A stretch of 64,000 bases of DNA, taken from NCBI GenBank assembly GCA_029204225.1, contig CM055095.1:73384753-73448752 (forward strand). Reading direction: 5' to 3'. The notes beneath the pieces are model-generated. The model ran no database searches and was not told the origin of the DNA. It worked only from the letters and a program-made list of their open reading frames with translations. Numbering within the stretch: position 1 is the first letter of the stretch; the number at the start of each line of letters is the position of its first letter. Below, in pieces: positions 9,927-19,424 of the stretch. The position numbers were made by a program, and so were the translations under genes. Source of the DNA: Diphasiastrum complanatum (taxonomy: Eukaryota; Streptophyta; Lycopodiopsida; Lycopodiales; Lycopodiaceae).

Positions 9927-10830
9927 TCATCTCTTGATTGATTCTCTCATGATCTGTGATCTATAGTCATGATATGTGGAACTCATACTTAAAGTTGTTT
10001 CCAACTTTTCAAACACTGTTTGCCAAAAATTCCCAATGAATTTTGGGTCACGGTCACTGACAATATCGCAAGGCAGCCCGTATAGTCGAAAAAGCTTCTC
10101 AACAAAAAGTTGAGCTAGTTCAGAAGCTTCAACAATAGTTTTTGTTGGGATAAATTGAGCAAACTTCTTAAGTTTGTCAACAATGACCCAAACCGAATCA
10201 TGGTCCTTCCCTGTACATGGAAGCCCGACCACATAATCCTCTTTCTCACTTTCCGGTAGGAATATCTACAGGATGTAATAGGCCACTAGCTTTTAGCTTC
10301 TCTGCTTTATTAACTGGCATTTAGCACATTTAAGTACATAGGCCTCTACTTGACTTTTCATCTTAGGCCACCAAAATTGCCGTCGAACTAAGTCAAGTGT
10401 TCTTTGTATACCCGGATGTCTTGCACATGGACTATCATGACACTCATGCAAATGGGCTCTTACTATGTCATTCAAATGAGCCCTTACTATGTCATTCTCC
10501 GGTACACACACCCTGCCTTTACAAAACAAAAACTTGTTTTGAATAACAAAATCTATTTCAGTCTTTCCCTGATTTGAGAAATCTTGCATACCTGAATTGA
10601 TCCGAAAAAGTACTTGTTGCCAATACTTTCCGAAAAAAGGATCGGACTCATAAAGTACTTGGAGAGACTAAAACAACCCCGGTTCTATAACAATAAGGCA
10701 AATAAATCAAAGCATCCACTAGAATATTTTGATTTCCTTTACAATAACGTATGGAAAAGTCAAAGATTTGCATCAGCTCAGCCCATCTAGCTTACCTCCC
10801 CTTTAAATCTGTAGCATCATAGAAATATCG
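9927..10830 (-). pseudogene. Ty3/gypsy RNase H end and integrase N-terminal fragment
   Basis: Right to left, this piece carries the RNase H C-terminus (10830-10600, in broken frames matching 51800-51600), then the integrase H2C2 zinc domain (10589-10293: CHDSPCARHPGIQRTL, YVLKCAKCQL), then the integrase core start (10232-9927: DSVWVIVDKLKKFAQFIPTK, GLPCDIVSDRDPKFIGNFW). It is closely related to the chromovirus fragment at 50169-52070. A 24-bp tandem duplication (10453-10500) repeats NDIVRAHL. Core residues after SDRDPKF are lost at the left breakpoint, so it cannot be active. Confidence 0.85.
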
Positions 10831-10869
10831 AAATATAGGCTTCTGAACTAGTCCAATAAAACCAATGCT

Positions 10870-11638
10870 TAGTTTTCAGCTAGTTACATGCTCATCATTT
10901 GAATTCATGACCTTCGGACATCAGCTTTACCTCCAAACTGCCTTCAGTGCTTAACAAAAGATTCTCTTCATGACCTTTCTCAAATTCAAGCTCAGCTGAG
11001 TTGGAATCGATATCCACGCCTTCGTTGGATAACGACTCTCAAATATTTTCTTGATGGAAATTTTCTCCCAAGAGCGTTTCTAAGCAGAAAGCATGGCTTT
11101 GGAAAAGACTTTTTATGCCTGAGCTAATTGAACCTGGCCTCTTTACATCCCAACCCAATCTGAATCTTATATCAGCATCATTTTCCAAGCCAACTGCTTT
11201 GATTTGGGAACTTGCAGGTAGCTGAATGGCCATTGTTGACAACTCTATCTTTAGTTGTGTAGCAAGCCTCACTCGACCCTTTTCATTAAAAGCAACTTTC
11301 TCACAACTCCTATGCCATTTCTCAAGGTCGAATTGATGGGATAGGCCTTCAATATGCTTTGAAAGTCCTATTTGAGAAGCGCTACTCTTGCAGCTTTTAT
11401 TTTCAATCTGCACATCAGGACCATCGACTTATATGACTGATGAAGAATCGTTAGAGACATTCTCTTCTATAGAGAACACGCTAAATTCAGGGGTGTTTGG
11501 GTGTGATATTCTTTGTAGAAAAATTTGTGAGAATTCACTTGAGACATGGTCTAAGCCTATAAGGTCCCTGTTGGATTTCTTTTCATCCAGGATGTTGCTT
11601 GATGGTTGATGTAGAGCTTCACGCAGTAGCGCAAACTA
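10870..11638 (-). pseudogene. Unrecognised coding-like segment (possible captured host exon)
   Basis: A single minus-strand frame stays recognisably coding from 11638 to about 10900 (roughly 240 codons) with only two stops (TAA near 11431, TGA at 11041). The text is of normal complexity and acidic near both ends, with central segments VRLATQLKIELSTMAIQLPA, DADIRFRLGWDVKRPG and SHAFCLETLLGE. The left flank is transposon DNA. Just upstream of 11638, on the minus strand, is an AG that could be a splice acceptor. I do not recognise the protein; a pseudogene or gene fragment captured by a transposon fits best. Confidence 0.45.
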
Positions 11639-12398
11639 TAACTCTGAATGCAGCAAAGGTTTACGTAAGATTTGAGTAATGCATCAGGGCTTTGTGATTA
11701 TTCAACACTTTTAGGTCCTAAGAGAAGTAACTCTTGTCAATTTACTACTATTTCTAGAAGTCTAGCTATTAGTATATCGTGTCGTATTTGATTTGCTAGC
11801 TAATGCTCGTTAAACATCTCTTCATCAGATCAATATGCAGGAGGTCACGAGACTTGTTGCATAATTCCTTTCAGTCAGTTCTAAAGTATTGACACCCTTG
11901 GAATACATTAGAGGGGAACGTATCTTGTGCTATAATCTCAGATCAGATAATCTAAATCTGTGAATTCTGTTGCAAACTTCATGAGCTTTATGTATAGTCC
12001 TTAAGTAGTTGTACGATCTCTTCCGAGTATTTTCATGAATGTGGTAAAGAAACGTCCTTAATTGTACCACCTATTAGCTTTTGGAAGAATGCTAATATAT
12101 CACTAGTGAATGCAGTATCAACAAATCATGCAGCTCTTTGGTGTGCAACTCACCAACAAGGACTAAATTTGATCCTTGATTCCACACTCAAGAATAATAT
12201 CAAACAATACTCTACGCTAGTTCCATTGCTAACTGTGAGTCTTGAGATGTATTTATATTTGCAGTGCTATGTTTCAAAACAGTAAAGCTTCATATATAAT
12301 ACATATTCAGACCCAGCTCATTCTAAATGTCGGTCTCACATGAAGTTTCTCTTAGCCGATTTAAGACATAGTAACCAGTCACAAATATATAGCTAGGC
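11639..12398. other. No gene recognised
   Basis: Intergenic-looking sequence of mixed composition with no coding signal, LTR terminus or tandem array identified on either strand. Confidence 0.35.
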
Positions 12399-12655
12399 TG
12401 CACTAAGCAAGTCTAGGGAGGCAAAATTCATTAATTTTTGCAGTAGCTACTGATCAACACTTGTGCACATCCAAAACCTATAAATTTCCTTTACTGTTTA
12501 TATTGAATGTGAAAAAACTTAACACTTCTGCGGTGCTTTTTTGCCCATCCACTGTTCTTTGATAGCAATCGCAGTTGAGATTTATCCCACAACCTATAAT
12601 GCTCTGAGTTTATGCCTGGTGTACTCTATGGATTCACCAAAACATTTACAAATAA
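12399..12655 (+). repeat. Direct repeat copy 1 (257 bp)
   Basis: This block, beginning TGCACTAAGCAAGTCTAGGG and ending ACATTTACAAATAA, is repeated at 12898-13154 with about 90-95 percent identity and equal length. The two copies are 242 bp apart. They could be LTRs of a very small non-autonomous element or a local duplication. The ends are not TG...CA. Confidence 0.8.
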
Positions 12656-12897
12656 ACTCATTTAGTATAATTTTTTATTTCGTAGTTACAAAAGTATATT
12701 TCATCACTTCAGGATGCGAGGGTTTCCTTGAAGCCTTTTGTTAGTGATTGTGAGGAAAATATGTTTTTGGGCTTGAGTAATCCACATGAAATAGAGTCAT
12801 TGGATCCTTCATAGTCTCTAGAGAAATAGGACAAAGAAAATGGCTGGTGGAGTGGACTGTTTGCCCTCCGCAGTCTTTGACATTAGTCGGTTTCAGG

Positions 12898-13154
12898 TGC
12901 ACTAAGCAAGTCTAGGGAGCCAAAGTTCATTAATTTTTGCAGTAGCTACTGATCAACACTTGTGCACATCCAAAGCCTATAAATTTCCTTTACTGTTTAT
13001 ACTAAATGTGAAAAAACTTAACACTTCTACGGTGCTTTTTTGCCCACCTGCTGTTCTCTGATAGCAATCGCAGTTGGGATTTATCCCACAGCCTATAATG
13101 CTCTGAGTTTATTCTTGTTATACTCTAAGACTTCACCAAAACATTTACAAATAA
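12898..13154 (+). repeat. Direct repeat copy 2 (257 bp)
   Basis: Second copy of the block at 12399-12655, same orientation. It ends about 50 bp before the truncated LTR at 13207. Confidence 0.8.
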
Positions 13155-13206
13155 GTAATGAAAATATTCAAGAATGGCGCAGTTCAATTGGCCACACTGG
13201 AGGGTG

Positions 13207-13312
13207 ACATGACAAGTACACTATTTTCACACGTGGGAACAGGCTCCACACGTGTGTTTATCTATATACAAGATTTTTGGCCTCTACCAAGCTTATTTTT
13301 GCATTTTTCACA
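13207..13312 (-). repeat. Truncated 3' LTR
   Basis: The 106 bp match the right end of 17002-17833 (including GGCCTCTACCAAGCTT and the terminal CACA). They are followed on the plus strand by CTCCTCCTC, the complement of a polypurine tract. The rest of the LTR is replaced by unrelated sequence, so a deletion ends here. Confidence 0.8.
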
Positions 13313-13604
13313 CTCCTCCTCAAAAATCTAGCTTGGTAGATCTAGCTTGATGGAAAACGTGATGATCTTGAACTTGACTCCATGGGCTGAATTGGTCTTT
13401 GCTGGTTCAAAAGGTGTGACGATCAGCCAATGAGCTTGATGTTGATATGAAATCACCATATCCATGATAGTGCTTCTTTGATGTTGACATCTTTGATGAG
13501 CTTGAGAGCTTTGCACCATCCTAGCACCTCCAAAATTGATTCCTTCCAATTTTCATGTAGATGCTTGACCTTGAGGCTTGCTCCTTCTTCATGTGCATGC
13601 TCCT

Positions 13605-14159
13605 TCATGAGAAAATAAAATTTCTTCTTGATTTATCAGGATCACAAAGTTCTAACATCATGTTACCACGATCTAGAGAATTAGACTCATCCAAATTGGC
13701 AAGACTATGCATGCTATAATAACAAAGTGTTTGCATCATATCTTCATGCTTGTTTACCGTGCTAATCTCAGATCCAATGAGGCTAAATACTTCATTATGG
13801 AGATAAGTGTCTTTAGAAGATGATTCACTTACTCTCATAAAGAGTTTACAATTTGCCTCAATACAAATTTTCAAACTATGAGTGAACAAATCACTTTTGC
13901 TCTTACATGACTTAAGAGCATACATTTGATAAAATTACCATTTGCTTTCTAATTGATTTAAAATCAATTTCAACCTTTTAAGAACATCATCTATGTTCTC
14001 AAGAGAGACTTCATACTCAACTAGTATGGCTTTACTCCAATTTTGAGATGCAATGATCTCACTAAAGCAAATTGATTTATCAAATGACACAAGAGAAGTA
14101 AGTATGAGATGTATACCACATGAGATATGCTCCTCTTTCCCTTGAAATGTGAGCCACAT
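13605..14159 (-). pseudogene. Second, diverged copy of the linker/Cys-ORF modules
   Basis: Two consecutive minus-strand frames (14159-13935 and 13925-13605) repeat parts of the 414-codon ORF upstream. CFSEIIASQNWSKAILVEYE parallels CFEEIFVSQRWIKAILVECD, and NCKLFMRVSESSSKDTY followed by LHNEVFSL parallels NCKLLMRISEASKVDTY followed by IHKQVFSL. The 3' part of the element therefore arose by tandem duplication of about 0.7-0.8 kb and later divergence. The first module resembles the pre-RT linker of copia pol (compare CFEEAMESQEWRDAMQKEYD at 48900). Function unknown. Confidence 0.5.
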
Positions 14160-14162
14160 GGA

Positions 14163-15407
14163 TTAAACCATATTTCTTGAGTTTATTTTTGGAATCACAA
14201 TTTGAGAAGGTCTCTCCTCCTTAATCCTTGGCACACTTGAACCTTGAGAAGGATTCTCCTCCTCAATCCTTGGCACATTTGAACCTTGAGATGACTCCTT
14301 AATATCCTCTTCATGGTGCTCCTTTTTGATGGAAATTTGAGACCTCCATGTCTCATAATGATCACAACAACTATGACCACACAATATGCACTTCCTATGA
14401 TTATCAAAATTACTTATGCTAGAAAGATAAGTCCAAAAACCACCACAACTTGGCATGATTTTTCTAATATTGAAATCAAAAGGCATTTCCATCTCAAAAA
14501 GGCTAAATACTTGCTTATGGATATAAGTGTCCACTTTGGATGCTTCACTTATTCTCATAAGAAGTTTACAATTTGCCTTTAAGATTGAAAACTTACAATT
14601 TTCATCTTTATGAATGAACACATCATTCATGATCTTATTGAAACCAAAAGATCCTACATTATGAAGATATTTCCATTTCCTTGACTTCATAACTAATGTA
14701 AGCTTACAAGGAAAACATATTTTGCTATCTTTTAAGGCATCACACTCAACTAGTATTGCCTTAATCCACCTTTGAGATACAAAAATCTCTTCAAAGCAAA
14801 ATGGTTCTTCATAAGTTGACATGAGCGCATAAATGAAACTATTTTCATTTTGTGATTGCTCCTTATTCTTGATTGATTTCTCTTGGATAATAACAATAAG
14901 TTTGAACTTGTCCAAAGTTCCAAGCAAAATACTTTCCAAGGACATAAAATAAATCCAAGTTACTTTCATGAAAGTGACATCTATCTTTGCATCTTGAACC
15001 AAACAATGCACTTCCAAATGAAAAATTTCAAAAGATTTGACATGTGTTGTAATGGACTCTTGAAGACAAATCTTGCAAGTCCTTGTGAGACTCCAAGCCT
15101 CATTCACCTTTCCACAAAGGAAACACCTTTCCTTGGACTTGTCCTTCTTGTATTTGCATTTTGAACTTGAAGCTCCATCCTTCACCTCGGCCCCCTTGCT
15201 TTGGTTCTCCTTGGATAGATTGGTCTTCTTCTTTTTGTAGCATCTTGAGAAAAAATATCCTCCCTTGCCACAAAGGTTGCACTCAGGATCCTTTCTTTCC
15301 TTCAATAGGATGCCACCTATTGATGCCATGTGAATAAAAACCTGTGATATTATTTTACAAATGTAATTTGTGACTTTCAAGAGACTAGATTTGAACATCT
15401 TCAACAA
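14163..15407 (-). CDS. Cys-rich ORF of copia-derived element, function unknown
   Basis: A 414-codon open frame. An internal Met (HMASIGG, residue 27) may be the true start; the upstream part is hydrophobic and unlikely. It has three Cys clusters: CNLCGKGGYFFSRC near residues 42-55, a CCHC-like knuckle with Tyr for His; CFLCGK...CKIC near 95-113; CILCGHSCCDHYE near 347. A segment near 205-235 (CFEEIFVSQRWIKAILVECD) resembles the copia pol pre-RT linker. The C-terminus has a tandem SSQGSNVPRIEEENP / SQGSSVPRIKEERP repeat. It looks like a gag-knuckle to pre-RT fusion left by deletion of protease, integrase and RT, with the frame still open over 1.2 kb. It could be an accessory or gag-like protein; protein-level selection is unproven. 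Confidence 0.5.
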   Translation of the reverse strand: MLKMFKSSLLKVTNYICKIISQVFIHMASIGGILLKERKDPECNLCGKGGYFFSRCYKKKKTNLSKENQSKGAEVKDGASSSKCKYKKDKSKERCFLCGKVNEAWSLTRTCKICLQESITTHVKSFEIFHLEVHCLVQDAKIDVTFMKVTWIYFMSLESILLGTLDKFKLIVIIQEKSIKNKEQSQNENSFIYALMSTYEEPFCFEEIFVSQRWIKAILVECDALKDSKICFPCKLTLVMKSRKWKYLHNVGSFGFNKIMNDVFIHKDENCKFSILKANCKLLMRISEASKVDTYIHKQVFSLFEMEMPFDFNIRKIMPSCGGFWTYLSSISNFDNHRKCILCGHSCCDHYETWRSQISIKKEHHEEDIKESSQGSNVPRIEEENPSQGSSVPRIKEERPSQIVIPKINSRNMV

Positions 15408-16990
15408 TCTAGAAGGATCTACAAAAGATCTAGCTCACAAACCTAAGAATCAATCTTCACAGTAATGACTAGTCACTTGGAAACTTTGCTTTGATCACTA
15501 AGACAAAAGCACGCAATATTTGAATCAAATCACTAAAGAAATCAGATGCAATCTCCTATTGGACTCATCAAATACCAATGACTCTTTCTTTTGAAAGTTG
15601 AAATGCATATGAAAAAGATTTGACACCTAGATTTTCCTTTTCACTTGACTAGTTCTCTCAACACTTGAGATTCTAGAACAAAAGATGGGTTTTGTTTCAA
15701 ACACATGAAAATCAAACTTAATCACTTCTTTTGGACTCACTCTTGACCCAAATAATCTCACTCTTGAGATTTAGAATGAATTTGATTTGATTTGATAACA
15801 AACTATACCACCAATTTTTCACAAAGCTTAAAAATTAGACAACTAGAGATTCACAAAGAACTCAACCATACATGAATACTCAAATATGGACTCCTCCTCA
15901 TTCTAGACATCCAATGGGATCAAAAATTGACCCTCACACTCTACAAAGAAAGTTGAATAGAACTAATTTGAGTTTCATACATACTATGTCAATTTTTGCT
16001 CAACAAATTGAATTTAATCACTCCTATTGGAATCCACCAATTACTCTACCTTTTAAGACTTGGAATGAAATTCAAAATCAAAAGTTGTGATTTTTCTCAC
16101 TAAGATATTGTGCTTCAAAGATCTAATTCCACTTAGAAAGATTGATCACTTAGGAAGAGACAAACTCTCCACCAATAACAACACAAAATGAGCTTCTAGA
16201 TCTTGCCCTCTACAAAGGAAGGAAATCTTATAAAAATTGGATCTCTCTCTAGACATTTGCCAGACACCTTAATGACTCTTTTCAAACCTTAAAATCACTC
16301 AAACAAATTGAGTAGGATTGAACAATGTGACTTGGATCTCAATATCTTTTCTAGAACTCTCAATTTAAGCCAATCTATGTCAAATTCTATAAAAGATTTG
16401 CATAGATGCTCTATATGCACTAGAAACTCTCAAAGGTTTCACTTGGAGGACAGATCCAATGATGTTTTCTATCAAATTGATGCTTCTAAACTTGACCCTA
16501 TCACTCTTGAACAAATCTAGAGTGATGGTACAAATTTCAACCTCTCACCTTGCATATCACTCCTTAATCTATGATTTTTAGCAGAATCTCTCTCAACTTC
16601 AACATGCACTCAAAAAATCAGAGATAATCAATTAATGCACCTAATTCAAGCTTCAAATTTAATCTCTTGGCTGATCTAATCCAAGAACTAATCAAGGGAT
16701 TAGATTCTCTATAGAAAATGCTTGATTTTGCACCTAAAATCACTCAAATTAGGTATGTGAGTCAAATTCTACAAATTTTTGAAATTTCTCAGTCAAAACC
16801 TGAGCTGTACGGCCTAACACGTGTGAAAAGGACTCCTACAGCCCACAACAACATCTGGACCAGAAATTTTGAGGATAGCTATCAAATCCAACTCGCTACA
16901 CAAAATTTGACTAGTTTCCAAAAAACTGCTAATTTTTTGGCTTTGATTTGGATTAACCCTATCAATTTCAACAAAACCTCTTGTACTAGG
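15408..16990. other. Untranslated leader of the copia-derived element
   Basis: AT-rich, A/C-biased plus-strand text between the Cys-rich ORF and the primer-binding site at 16991. No coding signal is apparent on the minus strand; it may include decayed gag. It contains GCTGTACGGCCTAACACGTGTG near 16805, which resembles CACATGTGTGAAGTACAGC and TACTGTACGGCC at 47265-47297, tying this element to the copia leader/LTR there. Confidence 0.45.
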
Positions 16991-17001
16991 CTCTGATACC
17001 A
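16991..17001 (-). other. Primer-binding site (initiator Met-tRNA type)
   Basis: On the minus strand TGGTATCAGAG directly follows the 5' LTR end (...GCACA). This is the usual copia PBS complementary to the tRNA-iMet 3' end. Confidence 0.85.
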
Positions 17002-17833
17002 TGTGCAAAAAGTACAAAAAGGACCAAGAGTGGATCCTAATCTGATACTCAAGAGGGATTGGTTGTCAGATTACTTGATCTATCAATCTACTTGAGATTA
17101 AGATAAATCTAGATCAATTCTAAACACAAAATCCTAACAAGAACAATCATTAATTGAAGGTAGGTGTATTTTCTGGTTTCATACATGTGAAACACTGTCT
17201 GAGTATGGACTCCAACTTGAAAATCAAGTACACATTGATAGCACCTCAAAACAATCAAAACAAATGTAGACAAATGGAGAGAATCACTCAAAATTGCTTC
17301 CAAAACCAAGATTGGTGTCTCACATTGATTATGGCCAAATGTGGCTCTATATATACAATAAGTGGGAGCTCGCGGTACTGATCATCCCTCTGATCCCACA
17401 TGTGTGAAGGTGCTTTGTCATATGATGATTCATCATGCAAAACTAACACTTGGACAAAACCTTCTATTTTGAGCACTTTTGTTCCATTTTCCTTCTATAT
17501 GGAGATCTACTTGGAAATCTTCTAGAAGTCAAAATTTGCCTACTTCAGCTTATTCCACACATGTGAGCTGTCCTCTACACATGGGATATGACACCTAACC
17601 AAAGGATGTGGCTCATGCAATCAATAGATTGATGCCATGTGTCATATGTCTAGAAAACTAGTTTTTGGTCTTTTTAGCCACTAGAACTTGAATTAAATCA
17701 TATGTACAACCTATATGATTATGGTACATGACAAGTACACTATTTTCACACATGGGAACAGGCTCCACACATGTGTGTTTATCTATATACAAGATTTTTG
17801 GCCTCTACCAAGCTTATTTTTGCATTTTTCACA
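17002..17833 (-). repeat. 5' LTR (832 bp) of the copia-derived element
   Basis: TG...CA bounded in element orientation, with the PBS on the internal side and 106 bp matching the truncated 3' LTR. It contains several ACACGTGTGTG/ACACATGTG palindromic words, which resemble G-box cores, near its 5' end. A TATA-like TCTATATATACA is at about 17345. Confidence 0.75.
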
Positions 17834-18270
17834 CTAGCAACACTATTCTGTATAAGCAGTCCATTTCTTTTTTTTGTCCAACTGAAACGAGCCAGGTCAT
17901 TCCAGGCAGATTCCACCTTACCACTTGTAGTTGTTTCAGAATGTATGACTGAATGTTGCTTGGCTAGTTTATAGTCTAATTTCATGCAAGAAATTGCCTC
18001 CAGCACTACGGGCTACGATTTTATCAAAGCCATTGTAGTGGTTGATGCTAGTAATCGAATCCACAAGTTGATCCTTTTGAAAGTGTGATTAAAACTAGCT
18101 CATTAAACCATACGAATAGCATTGAAATGTGTTAACCCCAAACCGTAAACCAGAAAGAAGGCATATAATAATACTATGACATAAGCACTTAGTTTCTTCA
18201 AAATCTTCCAATTAACAATAATAATACTAAATTATAAGCTGAAATGTTGATACAGCCATTGTATAAACAA
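17834..18270. other. No gene recognised; contains a 45-bp repeat
   Basis: AT-rich sequence. Positions 18131-18175 (AACCCCAAACCGTAAACCAG and AAAGAAGGCATATAATAATA) are repeated at 21030-21074 with few changes, so the gene model between them is flanked by direct repeats. Confidence 0.4.
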
Positions 18271-18356
18271 TTGTGATGTTGCAAAAAAGATGGTTGGCCT
18301 TGTACACAAATATTGGTCTGATTTCAACCTATATATACTATAACATTACTTTCCAG

Positions 18357-18677
18357 AGAGGAATGTATCCAAAAACCAAGGATTTAAGGTTGCCACCCTT
18401 CGCAAATTTTGCAAGAAATCGTACTCAACATTTCCCAAGAAATGTGAAACCCTTCAAAAATCATGGAACGAAGATGAAAAGGAATACAATTTTCGATGTG
18501 AAAGATGTCACATGTCTATCACAAGGAAACGAAGGCTAACCAAAGTTGAATCTGAAAATATAGAAAATGTGTCTTGGGACCAATGCATTACTCTTTTGGA
18601 GCAATGGCATGCAATTAAATATAAAACTGTCCAGGAAAGTGCAAGCTCAAAACAAATACCTGTGATGTGGTATAGCG
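18357..18677 (+). CDS. Candidate exon with zinc-finger-like Cys/His motif, unrecognised
   Basis: A plus-strand frame open from 18344 to the TAA at 18686 (about 114 codons, without a Met at its start) has a balanced, protein-like composition. It includes KKSYSTFPKKCETLQKSWNE, FRCERCHMSITRKRRL and SWDQCITLLEQW. The CERCH motif with CITLL downstream hints at a metal-binding or nuclear module. TTTCCAG at 18350-18356 is a good splice acceptor; GTATAG near 18678 could be a donor, otherwise translation stops at 18686. It lies 0.8 kb upstream of the multi-exon model at 19425 on the same strand and may belong to it. No family recognised. Confidence 0.4.
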
Positions 18678-18689
18678 AACAATAAAAAA

Positions 18690-19400
18690 GTTTTTTACTT
18701 TTATTTGATATTGATTTTGAAGAATTTCCTTTGAGCATTGTTGAGCAAATGTCCATGATTCGTTACTTATATGATACTATGGTCATTTTTAAAGTTCAAT
18801 ACAAATTTGTTAGTTATCCTTGCTTCCTTGTGGCAGTCTTGTAATTGGTTGTGGATAATCCATATAGCATTATGTATAATCTCAGTAAGTGAGATGACTT
18901 CACAATTGAAATGTGTCCAACATCTTTGTCCAAGTAAGATTAGCATGTTCAATTGATGATAACGTTTGTTATTTGCACATGTAACATGATTATAATGCAT
19001 ACTAGTTAATTATTTACAATATGTTTTTTGTTATTCATGTCACTTGCAATTAGGTTCTTTCTTCTGTTACATCGGCCTTCTATCAAAGTCGTTGGGATTT
19101 TTAGTTGTTTCTGTGTTTGATAGTAGTTTGTGGACCACACTAATGCATTTATTGTTAAATTAGTAAGTGTTCCATATTGAATTCTGTTGTTATAAAGTTG
19201 CACAACAGTTTTCAATCATGGTTTTTAAACGACCAACAATAACCCTAAACTTGATAAATCTTTTGTCAAGCAATGTTGTTAATTAATCAGTTTTTATGCA
19301 TCCATTATTAATCTAGGTACATTACGTTTTCTTGTCATGGTAACAAATGGTTGTTTTTGTCTTGGCTTATTGAGGTTTATAGTTTTTTGCACGGTTATCA
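18690..19400. other. Probable intron or intergenic sequence
   Basis: T-rich plus strand, as typical for plant introns, between the candidate exon at 18357 and the gene model at 19425. Short minus-strand frames here have no recognisable domain. Confidence 0.35.
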
Positions 19401-19424
19401 TTATTATGGAAGGTTTGCCAAACG

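Larger units (their letters stand above)
13207..17833 (-). mobile_element. Ty1/copia-type LTR element lacking recognisable RT and integrase
   Basis: The element runs on the minus strand. The 5' LTR is 17002-17833 (TGTGAAAAATGC...GCACA in element orientation), followed by a Met-tRNA primer-binding site complementary to plus-strand CTCTGATACCA (16991-17001). At the other end, a purine tract (complement of 13313-13328, GAGGAGGAG) precedes a 3' LTR of which only about 106 bp remain (13207-13312), matching 17728-17833. The internal region (3.7 kb) holds a Cys-rich ORF and duplicated copia-linker modules, but no YVDD box, integrase D-D-E or RNase H. The truncated LTR prevents target-duplication analysis. 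Confidence 0.75.
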
